DNA of 8,928 bases. It comes from Bacteroidales bacterium UBA1628. GTDB lineage: Bacteria > Bacteroidota > Bacteroidia > Bacteroidales > UBA932. The notes under the pieces were generated by a model. That model saw only the letters and a list, made by a program, of their open reading frames with translations, did no database searches and had not been told where the DNA came from. Positions 1 to 5,912 of the stretch are shown in pieces; positions within the stretch are counted from its first letter, which is position 1; each line of letters begins with the position of its first letter. The DNA lies in assembly GCA_002321335.1 (NCBI GenBank), contig DCMG01000023.1, forward strand, positions 4,297 through 13,224, read 5' to 3'. The position numbers and the translations under genes were made by a program.

Positions 1-274
1 CTCCGTTGTAGCGGATCCACCACTGGTCGGGCATATTCCTTAATCTTTCCCACGTTCCGCTGTCTTCTTTTCCGGCCTTGCCGAATCCGGCGCCGGGCGT
101 GAAGCGGGTATGGGCGAGCCTATTCCATTCAGCATCAGTCATGCTCTTGTCCCACAGAGCCTTCGGCTCCGGACGGGCAAGAACATATTCACCAAACCTT
201 TCGAGCTTCGCGCCTCTTCCGGAGTCGAGAAGTTCGTAGTCCTTCCAATTCTGTGGATTAAACTCGATCGTCAT
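1..274 (-). CDS. Probable class I SAM-dependent rRNA methyltransferase (RlmI-like), N-terminal part only
   Basis: Reading the minus strand from the ATG at 274-272 gives 91 open codons to the window edge, so the 3' end is missing. The N-terminus begins MTIEFNPQNWKDYELLDSG and continues with a segment containing KLERFGEYVLARPEPKALW, then NMPDQWWIRYN. I recognise this as the start of the COG1092-type methyltransferases of Bacteroidales, annotated as SAM-dependent (rRNA) methyltransferase and related to RlmI, which methylates a cytosine in 23S rRNA. The SAM-binding Rossmann domain would lie beyond the window and cannot be seen, so the catalytic assignment rests on N-terminal family resemblance alone. 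The start is supported by a TAnnTTTG promoter element ending only 6 bases before the ATG, which implies a very short or absent 5' leader. The gene is divergent from pgk. Confidence 0.65.
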   Translation of the reverse strand, partial: MTIEFNPQNWKDYELLDSGRGAKLERFGEYVLARPEPKALWDKSMTDAEWNRLAHTRFTPGAGFGKAGKEDSGTWERLRNMPDQWWIRYNG

Positions 275-280
275 ATCGTG

Positions 281-288
281 CAAAGATA
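281..288 (-). promoter_or_regulatory. Bacteroidota -7 promoter element of the minus-strand methyltransferase gene
   Basis: On the minus strand the sequence reads TATCTTTG, an exact match to the Bacteroidota sigma-70 (ABfr) -7 consensus TAnnTTTG. It ends 6 bases upstream of the ATG at 274. Transcription would begin at or almost at the start codon. No TTTG-like -33 element is visible 19-21 bases upstream. Confidence 0.6.
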
Positions 289-374
289 GGAAAAAGAAAG
301 CCTATTTTATCCTCTTGTGGCGGGATTTAATCGTTATAGTCTGGTTGACTGATTCCCAATCCGCTGAATTTTAC

Positions 375-382
375 TATATTTG
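375..382 (+). promoter_or_regulatory. Bacteroidota -7 promoter element of pgk
   Basis: TATATTTG matches the TAnnTTTG consensus exactly and lies 39 bases before the pgk ATG, leaving an A/T-rich leader of about 30 bases. A TTG at 345-347 is too far upstream (27-base spacer) to be a standard -33 element. The divergent promoter on the other strand is about 90 bases away. The rest of the 275-421 intergenic region shows nothing else I can support. Confidence 0.6.
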
Positions 383-421
383 CGTCTTGAAAAACGCTAA
401 CAATTTTTAAACAATACCGTT

Positions 422-1675
422 ATGCAACAGCACATTGACACCTACGATTTCAAAGGTAAGAAGGCTATTGTCAGAGTGGATTTCAACGTTCCGCTCGATG
501 AGAATTTCAACATCACAGACGACACCCGTATCCGCGCGGCTCTCCCTACACTCAAGAAAGTGCTCGCCGAGGGCGGTTCACTTATTCTTATGTCCCACCT
601 CGGACGTCCGAAGGGAGTGGATCCTAAGTTCTCCCTCAAGCATATTCTCGCTCACGTCTCAGAGTGTCTCGGAGTTCCGGTTCAGTTCGCCGACGACTGC
701 CAGAAGGCAGACGCGCAGGCAGCCGCCCTCAAGCCGGGTGAGGTCCTGATGCTTGAGAACCTCCGTTTCTACGCAGAGGAGGAGGGCAAGCCGAGAGGAC
801 TCGCCGCTGACGCCACCGATGAGGAGAAGGCGGAGGCCAAGAAGGCCGTGAAGGCAAGCCAGAAAGAGTTCGTGAAGAAGCTCGCATCCTATGCTGACTG
901 CTACATCAACGACGCTTTCGGCACAGCTCACAGGGCTCATGCCTCAACCGCTCTCATCGCCGCCTACTTCCCGAACGACAAGATGTTCGGCTATCTGATG
1001 GAGAAAGAGGTCAAGGCCATCGAGAACGTTCTGAAGAACGCCAAGCGTCCTTTCACCGCCATCATCGGAGGCTCAAAGGTTTCCAGCAAGCTCGGTGTCA
1101 TCAAGAACCTGCTCGACAAGGTTGACAACCTCATCATCGGCGGTGGTATGGGCTACACATTCATCAAGGCCCAGGGCGGTCACATCGGCAAGTCTCTCCA
1201 TGAGGACGAACTTATTCCTGATGCTCTTGAGATTATGAAAGAGGCTAAGGAGAAAGGCGTTAACCTTTCGCTTTCTGTCGCTACGGTTTCTGCTCAGGAG
1301 TTCAGCAACGACGCTCCTCGCAAGACGTTCGACATATTCAACATTCCTGATGATTGGGAGGGAATGGACGCTTCCGATGCTTCCCTTGAGAACTGGAAGA
1401 AGATCATTCTGGCTTCCAAGACCATCCTTTGGAACGGCCCTGTCGGAGTGTTCGAACTTCCTAACTTCGCTCACGGAACAGAGAAGATCGCTGAGTTTGT
1501 GGCTGAGGCTACCCAGAATGGAGCTTACTCTCTTGTAGGTGGCGGAGATTCAGTGGCCGCTGTCACCAAACTTGGATTCGCCGACAAGGTTAGCTATGTC
1601 TCCACCGGTGGCGGCGCCATGCTTGAGGCCATCGAGGGCAAGGAACTCCCTGGCATAGCCGCTATCCGCGACTAG
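422..1675 (+). CDS. pgk: Phosphoglycerate kinase
   Basis: This cytoplasmic glycolytic enzyme transfers a phosphate from 1,3-bisphosphoglycerate to ADP, giving 3-phosphoglycerate and ATP. The 417-residue protein is full length. Substrate-site residues are visible in the N-domain: VRVDFNVP (D20, N22), R36, SHLGRP (H59, R62), LENLRF (R115) and DAFGTAHRAH (R171). Nucleotide-site motifs follow in the C-domain: GGSKVSSKLG (K219, K223), GGGMGYTF, WNGPVGVFE (N338, E345) and GGGDS (D376). The protein is about 30 residues longer than the roughly 387-residue E. coli enzyme, mainly through a charged insertion around residues 118-155. Two segments depart from the family norm: LSLSVAT at about 282-288, where most PGKs have an LPvD motif, and MDASDAS at about 315-321, where most have DIG/DCG. 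Catalytic residues are intact, so I expect an active enzyme. It is monocistronic or reads through into lgt; no convincing terminator follows. Confidence 0.97.
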   Translation: MQQHIDTYDFKGKKAIVRVDFNVPLDENFNITDDTRIRAALPTLKKVLAEGGSLILMSHLGRPKGVDPKFSLKHILAHVSECLGVPVQFADDCQKADAQAAALKPGEVLMLENLRFYAEEEGKPRGLAADATDEEKAEAKKAVKASQKEFVKKLASYADCYINDAFGTAHRAHASTALIAAYFPNDKMFGYLMEKEVKAIENVLKNAKRPFTAIIGGSKVSSKLGVIKNLLDKVDNLIIGGGMGYTFIKAQGGHIGKSLHEDELIPDALEIMKEAKEKGVNLSLSVATVSAQEFSNDAPRKTFDIFNIPDDWEGMDASDASLENWKKIILASKTILWNGPVGVFELPNFAHGTEKIAEFVAEATQNGAYSLVGGGDSVAAVTKLGFADKVSYVSTGGGAMLEAIEGKELPGIAAIRD

Positions 1676-1679
1676 TCAC

Positions 1680-1692
1680 TCGGATAATCCGA
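1680..1692. repeat. 13-base perfect dyad upstream of the lgt promoter
   Basis: TCGGATAATCCGA is a perfect inverted repeat (6 + 1 + 6). It starts 4 bases after the pgk stop and ends 9 bases before the lgt -7 element, so it covers the expected -33 position. The one-base centre makes a hairpin unlikely beyond a 4-bp stem, and there is no U-tract, so it resembles a protein-binding dyad more than a terminator. A chance palindrome is possible. Confidence 0.35.
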
Positions 1693-1701
1693 AAAATACA
1701 C

Positions 1702-1709
1702 TATCTTTG
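1702..1709 (+). promoter_or_regulatory. Bacteroidota -7 promoter element of lgt
   Basis: TATCTTTG matches TAnnTTTG exactly, in the 55-base gap between pgk and lgt. A transcript would start around 1714-1717, about 15 bases before the ATG at 1731. No TTTG-like -33 element is seen; a perfect 13-base dyad occupies that place. Confidence 0.6.
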
Positions 1710-1730
1710 TACGAAAAGTGACAATTGATT

Positions 1731-2615
1731 ATGGATTTGCTGTTCGTACATTGGAATATGAATCCGGAGATATTCAGGATCGGATCTTTCGCCGTAAGGT
1801 GGTATGGTCTCCTGTTTGTTTCCGGGTTTGTTCTTGGTTACTGGATGTTCGCGAAGTTCTTCAAGAGGGAGAAGGTCAATGAGGCCCTTCTTGATTCGCT
1901 TCTCTACACTTTGCTGATCGGTACTTTGGTCGGAGCCCGTCTGGGGCATTGCATTTTCTATCAGCCTGACTATTATTTCGGCTCATGGAAGGGTTTCCTT
2001 GAGATATTCGCTGTGTGGCACGGAGGACTCGCCAGCCATGGAGGGGCGCTGATGCTGCTCCTGTGCATGTGGTGGTTCGCGAACAAGTACGGCAAGAAGA
2101 ATCACATTGATTTTCTGTGGATTCTGGATCATCTGGCGATTGCCGTCGCGTTTGCGGCGACATTCATCAGGCTGGGAAATCTTTGCAACTCTGAAATATA
2201 CGGTGACGTCACAAATCTTCCATGGGGCTTCATCTTTGAACGCAGGGGAGAGACCGAACCGAAGCATCCTACCCAGATCTACGAGGCTCTCAGTTACTTG
2301 ATCCTTGGCTTGGGACTCCTTTGGCTTTATGTCAAGAAACTGGACAAGATGTACCGAGGCACTTTCATCGGAATATTCTTCATCGTATGCTTCGGAATGC
2401 GTTTCCTCATAGAGTTCATCAAGGAGCCTCAGGTCGATTTCGAGAATTCGATGGCTTTGGACATGGGACAGTTGTTGAGCATCCCGTTCGTGCTGCTAGG
2501 CATCGGACTCCTTATATATTCATATAGGAAGAAAATTCCTGCGGCAGCGGTTATTCCAGACACCAAGCCTAAGAAGGCTGAGCCAACCCACTACGCCAAA
2601 GGTCTTAACGGATAG
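1731..2615 (+). CDS. lgt: Prolipoprotein diacylglyceryl transferase
   Basis: Lgt is a polytopic inner-membrane enzyme that moves a diacylglyceryl group from phosphatidylglycerol to the lipobox cysteine of prolipoproteins, the first step of lipoprotein maturation. The protein has 294 residues from the ATG at 1731. A TTG at 1725 would add two residues but sits closer to the probable transcription start and is less likely. Visible motifs are RWYGL (Y25), WHGGLASHGG (H97 and H103, the latter matching the essential E. coli His103), the Lgt signature IRLGNLCNSEIYG (R147 to G158), PTQIYE, and GMRFLIEFIKEP (R224). About seven hydrophobic segments are seen, including 16-38, 54-74, 95-116, 132-146, 185-201, 209-228 and 248-264. 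The C-terminal 30 residues form a Lys/Pro/Ala-rich hydrophilic tail. The next gene begins 3 bases after the stop, so they are probably co-transcribed. Confidence 0.96.
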   Translation: MDLLFVHWNMNPEIFRIGSFAVRWYGLLFVSGFVLGYWMFAKFFKREKVNEALLDSLLYTLLIGTLVGARLGHCIFYQPDYYFGSWKGFLEIFAVWHGGLASHGGALMLLLCMWWFANKYGKKNHIDFLWILDHLAIAVAFAATFIRLGNLCNSEIYGDVTNLPWGFIFERRGETEPKHPTQIYEALSYLILGLGLLWLYVKKLDKMYRGTFIGIFFIVCFGMRFLIEFIKEPQVDFENSMALDMGQLLSIPFVLLGIGLLIYSYRKKIPAAAVIPDTKPKKAEPTHYAKGLNG

Positions 2616-2618
2616 TTT

Positions 2619-3395
2619 ATGGTAAAAGCGATATTCTTTGATATTGACGGGACATTGGTGAGTTTCAACACTCACAGGATGTCAGAACATTTAAAGGAGA
2701 AACTTCACGAGCTTCAGGCCAAGGGCGTGAAGCTTTTCATTTCAAGCGGACGGGCCAGACTGGTGATGAACAATCTGGACGATTTCCCGTTTGATGGTTA
2801 TGTGGAGATGAACGGGGCAAAGACCACACTCGGAGAAGAAGTGATTGACAGCCACCCGCTTTGTGAGGCGACGTCTCTTCAAGTGGCAGAGCTTGCTGAG
2901 CGAGAGAATGTCTCATGCTGGGTGTTCGCGGACAATGTCGCGGGAATCAATTTCAGCAGCCCTCATGCCGTCGAAGTCGCCGACATGATCAACCTGCACC
3001 CCGCTCATTTTCTGAACCTTTCGCAGGTGGCAAGAGAGCACACGGTTTATGAATATACCATATTCTTTGACGAAGACCAGGCTGAGCGTATGCTTTACCC
3101 TGTCCTGAAGAATGTCTCTTACACAAGGTGGCATCCTTATTTTCTGGACATCGTGCCGGAAGGCCTGTCCAAATCCTATGGAGCCGCCAGGATTCTGGAA
3201 CGTATCGGAGTGAAGCGAGAGGAGTGCATGGCGTTCGGCGACGGCGGCAATGATATTCCGATCATTGAATATGCTGGAGTAGGCGTTGCGATGGGTAATG
3301 CCACAGACGATGTGAAGGCCGCCGCTGACTATGTCACTGACACGGTTGACGAGGATGGAGTGGTCACCGCACTTGAACATTTCGGAGTGCTCTAG
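2619..3395 (+). CDS. HAD-superfamily hydrolase, Cof-type (subclass IIB) phosphatase
   Basis: This 258-residue cytoplasmic protein has all four HAD motifs. Motif I is FFDIDGTLVSF, with nucleophile D8 and acid D10. Motif II is FISSGRA (S43). Motif III is K185 in GLSKSYGAARIL. Motif IV is AFGDGGNDIPII (D208, D212), followed by GVGVAMGNATDDVKAAADYV, which is typical of the Cof/YidA group. The region between motifs II and III, about residues 75-180, is the IIB-type cap. Such enzymes dephosphorylate sugar phosphates, nucleotides, FMN or similar metabolites through a phospho-aspartate; the substrate cannot be predicted here. The ATG lies 3 bases after the lgt stop, which suggests translational coupling, but I see no functional reason linking the two. 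The stop codon lies within a terminator-like hairpin. Confidence 0.9.
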   Translation: MVKAIFFDIDGTLVSFNTHRMSEHLKEKLHELQAKGVKLFISSGRARLVMNNLDDFPFDGYVEMNGAKTTLGEEVIDSHPLCEATSLQVAELAERENVSCWVFADNVAGINFSSPHAVEVADMINLHPAHFLNLSQVAREHTVYEYTIFFDEDQAERMLYPVLKNVSYTRWHPYFLDIVPEGLSKSYGAARILERIGVKREECMAFGDGGNDIPIIEYAGVGVAMGNATDDVKAAADYVTDTVDEDGVVTALEHFGVL

Positions 3396-3421
3396 GAAAC
3401 TTGTAAAATTTTCTAGTTTTT
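3392..3421 (+). terminator. Candidate intrinsic terminator overlapping the HAD hydrolase stop codon
   Basis: CTAGGAAA (3392-3399) can pair with TTTTCTAG (3409-3416) as an 8-bp stem with one G-U pair and a 9-base loop, followed directly by five T. The TAG stop codon (3393-3395) lies in the left arm. The stem is A/T-rich and so weak, but its position at the end of the lgt - hydrolase pair and ahead of a separately regulated tetR gene fits a terminator. Confidence 0.4.
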
Positions 3422-3504
3422 CGGTACATCGTTTTATTCGGTTGAAAATAAGTAAGATGGTGATTCTGTCGCAAGTTTTGCGGCGGAATTTCTTTGTCTT
3501 AATG

Positions 3505-3536
3505 CTTGAGATTTTGATTTATTTGCATAACATTTG
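3505..3536 (+). promoter_or_regulatory. Candidate tetR promoter (imperfect -33/-7)
   Basis: cTTG at 3505-3508, a 20-base spacer, then AACATTTG at 3529-3536, one mismatch from TAnnTTTG, would place a transcript start about 35-40 bases before the tetR ATG. An overlapping alternative is TTTG at 3493-3496 with TTTATTTG at 3518-3525 (21-base spacer, also one mismatch). Neither is exact, and I cannot choose between them. The rest of the 3396-3580 gap is A/T-rich and holds only the terminator-like hairpin. Confidence 0.35.
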
Positions 3537-3580
3537 CAGACTGATTTACCCGTTTTTATGTAAGGATTACTATAGAACTT

Positions 3581-4204
3581 ATGGCTGAATTGACAAAAGA
3601 AACGATCATGCTGACAGCGAACGGACTCTTTTCCAAAGACGGAGTCCGCGAGGTGTCAATTGATGACATTTGCCGCAAACTTTGCATCTCAAAGAAGACA
3701 TTCTACCAGTTCTATGCGCAGAAAGAGGATCTAGTGGCCGATGTCGTGACGTACAATGTCAAAAGGAAAAAAGCCGAGTTTGAGAAATTTGTCGAAGGAA
3801 AGAACATCGTGCAGATTCTGAAGTCTATGTTCGCGCTTGTCAACAAGAAGAAGACCATTGACAGGGACAAGAGAATGGTTAAGGACATCATGAAGTACTA
3901 TCCGGAAACATTTACCAAGCATGCGGAGGATCGAAGTAAAGCCATGCATCAATTCTTTGTGGAACGCTTCCGGGAAGGAATGGAACAGGGCCTTGTCAGA
4001 ACAGACATGGATGTCGATGGCATTCAACTGCTGATTTGCATCATGCACGATGGAATGGCTGATTATCTTGAAGGTGACCATCACTTTGACTGGGTCAAAG
4101 TCTCGTTCAAATCCCTGACCGCCGCTTTTGAGGACATTGTCACGAGAGTCGTTCTGACTCCGAGAGGCTTTGCTGAGTATTCATCACTGGAAAAGAAAAG
4201 CTAG
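3581..4204 (+). CDS. TetR/AcrR-family transcriptional regulator, probable repressor of the adjacent efflux operon
   Basis: The 207-residue protein has the length and layout of TetR-family dimeric repressors. An N-terminal DNA-binding domain (about residues 5-50) contains the helix-turn-helix VSIDDICRKLCISKKTFYQF and then YAQKEDLV, the standard TetR pattern. The remaining roughly 155 residues are predicted all-helical and diverge from anything I can name; in this family that part binds the inducer and forms the dimer. The protein carries no membrane segment. It is encoded on the same strand immediately upstream of the tolC - MFP - RND genes, an arrangement usual for local repressors of RND pumps in Bacteroidota. 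The 150-base gap to tolC has its own promoter and several dyads that could be operators. Role as repressor of this pump is inferred from family and position; the ligand is unknown. Confidence 0.9.
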   Translation: MAELTKETIMLTANGLFSKDGVREVSIDDICRKLCISKKTFYQFYAQKEDLVADVVTYNVKRKKAEFEKFVEGKNIVQILKSMFALVNKKKTIDRDKRMVKDIMKYYPETFTKHAEDRSKAMHQFFVERFREGMEQGLVRTDMDVDGIQLLICIMHDGMADYLEGDHHFDWVKVSFKSLTAAFEDIVTRVVLTPRGFAEYSSLEKKS

Positions 4205-4220
4205 CCGCTTAGGATGAGGT

Positions 4221-4230
4221 TGAATATTCA
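4221..4230. repeat. 10-base perfect palindrome in the tolC leader
   Basis: TGAATATTCA is a perfect palindrome 17 bases after the tetR stop. It contains the GAAT/ATTC core that recurs at 4237-4247 and 4302-4315. It may be an auxiliary operator for the TetR protein, or chance in an A/T-rich gap. Confidence 0.3.
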
Positions 4231-4236
4231 TTTGTC

Positions 4237-4247
4237 CATTCAGAATG
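4237..4247. repeat. 11-base perfect dyad in the tolC leader
   Basis: CATTCAGAATG is a perfect 5 + 1 + 5 inverted repeat, built from the same ATTC/GAAT half-site as its neighbours. It lies about 80-90 bases upstream of the -7 element, so if it is bound, it would act as a distal site. Confidence 0.3.
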
Positions 4248-4301
4248 ATGATAAGTGGTTGAGAATGTAGAAATTGATTGTTGCGCATTGTCTATTGGCC
4301 A

Positions 4302-4315
4302 CGAATGGTTATTCG
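4302..4315. promoter_or_regulatory. Candidate TetR operator: 14-base dyad over the -33 region of the tolC promoter
   Basis: CGAATGGTTATTCG has perfect 5-base arms around a 4-base centre. The -33 element of a promoter with its -7 box at 4328 should lie near 4303-4308, inside this dyad. A dimeric repressor bound here would block RNA polymerase. Short hexamers CACGAA at 4300-4305 and 4321-4326 also repeat directly at 21-base spacing across the dyad. Operator function is inferred. Confidence 0.4.
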
Positions 4316-4327
4316 GTCTGCACGAAC

Positions 4328-4335
4328 TAATTTTG
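4328..4335 (+). promoter_or_regulatory. Bacteroidota -7 promoter element of the efflux operon
   Basis: TAATTTTG matches TAnnTTTG exactly and ends 19 bases before the tolC ATG at 4355, giving a short A/T-rich leader. No good TTTG is present at -33; the dyad at 4302-4315 overlaps that place. It would drive the tolC, adaptor and RND genes together, as the later gaps are only 19 and 12 bases. Confidence 0.6.
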
Positions 4336-4354
4336 CAAATAAAGATTTTAAGAT

Positions 4355-5893
4355 ATGAGTATGAAAAACAGTTTTAAGTATTTTATTCTGGTCGCTGCGG
4401 CTCTGCCTTTGACTCTGTCCGCTCAGGCTCAGTACCGGAATGACACCATCCCGAAGGAGTCTCCTAAGGACACCTCGCTGGTGACGCTGACCTTGAATGA
4501 CGCCCTCCAGATCGCCCTGAGCGAAAATGTCGCGGTCAAGGTCGCGGACAAGGAAATCCAGCGCACTGAATATGCTAAAAAAGGCACATACGCCTCTCTG
4601 TTCCCGCAGATCAACGCATCCGGAGCCTATCAGAGAACAATCAAGAAGCAGATGATGTACATGGACTCCGACAGCGGTTCGGATGATGAGGGCGGAGGCT
4701 TGGGAATGCTCAGTTCGCTTCTTCCGTACATTGTGAGAATCAACGAATTGTCTGAGAATGCAGGGATGGATCCCGTAAAGATGGACTCTGGCGGAAGCAG
4801 CTCTAACAGCGGTGGCTTCGCCGTGGGTCGTTGGAACACCTACAACTATGGTGTTTCCGCTTCGATGCCGATTGTAAACGCCCAGCTCTGGGAAAGCCTT
4901 AAGATTTCAGGACAGAGCGTGGATCTTGCCGTGGAGAAAGCCAGGTCTTCAAGGCTTGACATGGTGACACAGGTCAAGCAGGCCTATTACGCTGTCCTGC
5001 TGGCCAAGGAGGCTTTCAATGTCTATAAGGATGTCTATGAGAATGCGGTGGATAATTTTGCCCAGACGGAAAAGCGTTACAACGCCCAGAAAGCTTCTGA
5101 ACTTGAATATACAAGAGCAAAATCAACCGTTGCAGCAGCGATACCAAACGTTTACAATGCGGAAAGCTCAGTGATTCTAGCCCTTTGGCAGTTAAAGGCT
5201 GTGATGGGAATTGAACTTGAAAGGAACATCGATGTGTCCGGTTCACTTGACGAATTTTCAAAGGAGATGTTCCGTGACATCAATGAACATCGCGATCCTT
5301 CTTTGGAATATAACACCACAATGCGTCAGCTTGAGATCCAGGCCGAGCAGTTGGCCACGACCGTGCGCATGCAGAAGGCCGCCTATCTGCCGACCCTCGC
5401 CGCAAGTTTCTCCTACAGCATGATCGCGATGACCAACGACTTCAAGTTCAGCGAGTACCAATGGTCTCCATATTCTTATGTAGGAGTGAGCCTTTCAATC
5501 CCTATTTTCTCCGGTGGCAAGCGCTACAACGATGTTCGCCAGACAAAGGTGCAGGCCGCTCAGCTTGACCTCCAGAGGGTTGAGACCGAAAGGCAGTTGA
5601 GGATAGCCATTCGTCAGTACCTCAACACCATGGAGACTAACATGAAGAGTTACAATTCCGCCGCGGAGGCTGTGGCCCTCGCGCAGAAAGCCTACGACAT
5701 CGCCGCCAAGTCTTACAAGGTCGGCAAGAGCACGATCACGGAACTGAACGATGCGCAGCTTACCCTGACGCAGGCCAGTCTGGCTCAGTCACAGGCAGTT
5801 TATAATTTTGTCGTGGCTAAGTCCAATCTTGAAAAGACCCTCGGCTACGATTTCATCGATGAAAAGGGAGATGTCGATCTCGAAAACATGTAA
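4355..5893 (+). CDS. TolC-family outer-membrane efflux channel
   Basis: This 512-residue outer-membrane factor should trimerise into a beta-barrel with a long periplasmic alpha-helical tunnel, the exit duct of the pump. A signal peptide is visible: basic start MKNSFKY, hydrophobic core ILVAAALPLTL and likely cleavage after AQA (residue 25). There is no lipobox, so it is not a lipoprotein. The two-fold OEP repeat is seen. The first half runs from LTLNDALQIALSENVAVK (about 45) through the strand pair INASGAYQ and NYGVSASMPIVNAQLWE. The second half has YLPTLAASFSYS and SYVGVSLSIPIFSGGKRYND, ending in helices with KSTITELNDAQLTL. Between the first two barrel strands lies an unusual acidic, Gly/Ser-rich insert (about 103-155). 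An in-frame ATG at 4361, two codons later, could also be the start. It is first in the operon with the adaptor and transporter. Confidence 0.95.
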   Translation: MSMKNSFKYFILVAAALPLTLSAQAQYRNDTIPKESPKDTSLVTLTLNDALQIALSENVAVKVADKEIQRTEYAKKGTYASLFPQINASGAYQRTIKKQMMYMDSDSGSDDEGGGLGMLSSLLPYIVRINELSENAGMDPVKMDSGGSSSNSGGFAVGRWNTYNYGVSASMPIVNAQLWESLKISGQSVDLAVEKARSSRLDMVTQVKQAYYAVLLAKEAFNVYKDVYENAVDNFAQTEKRYNAQKASELEYTRAKSTVAAAIPNVYNAESSVILALWQLKAVMGIELERNIDVSGSLDEFSKEMFRDINEHRDPSLEYNTTMRQLEIQAEQLATTVRMQKAAYLPTLAASFSYSMIAMTNDFKFSEYQWSPYSYVGVSLSIPIFSGGKRYNDVRQTKVQAAQLDLQRVETERQLRIAIRQYLNTMETNMKSYNSAAEAVALAQKAYDIAAKSYKVGKSTITELNDAQLTLTQASLAQSQAVYNFVVAKSNLEKTLGYDFIDEKGDVDLENM

Positions 5894-5912
5894 AAAATAA
5901 AACATTAAGAAT

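Noticed and set aside
1073..1474. A 133-codon open frame on the minus strand inside pgk.
   Set aside because: It is antisense to a clearly conserved gene, has no promoter or known motif, and is explained by the codon bias of pgk.
1725..1730. TTG at 1725 as an upstream start for lgt.
   Set aside because: The ATG two codons later (1731) is the stronger start, and the TTG lies within about 10 bases of the expected transcription start.
2913..3380. A 155-codon open frame on the minus strand inside the HAD hydrolase gene.
   Set aside because: The sense strand encodes all four HAD motifs; the antisense translation resembles no family and has no start signals.
3457..3588. A 43-codon hydrophobic frame in the HAD-tetR gap (ATG at 3457) that overlaps the tetR start by 8 bases.
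   Set aside because: It lies in A/T-rich DNA where hydrophobic reading frames arise by chance, it would span the likely tetR promoter, and it has no recognisable motif or ribosome site.
4198..4210. Small hairpin AAGC-TAGCC-GCTT at the tetR stop as a terminator.
   Set aside because: Only a 4-bp stem and no following T-tract.
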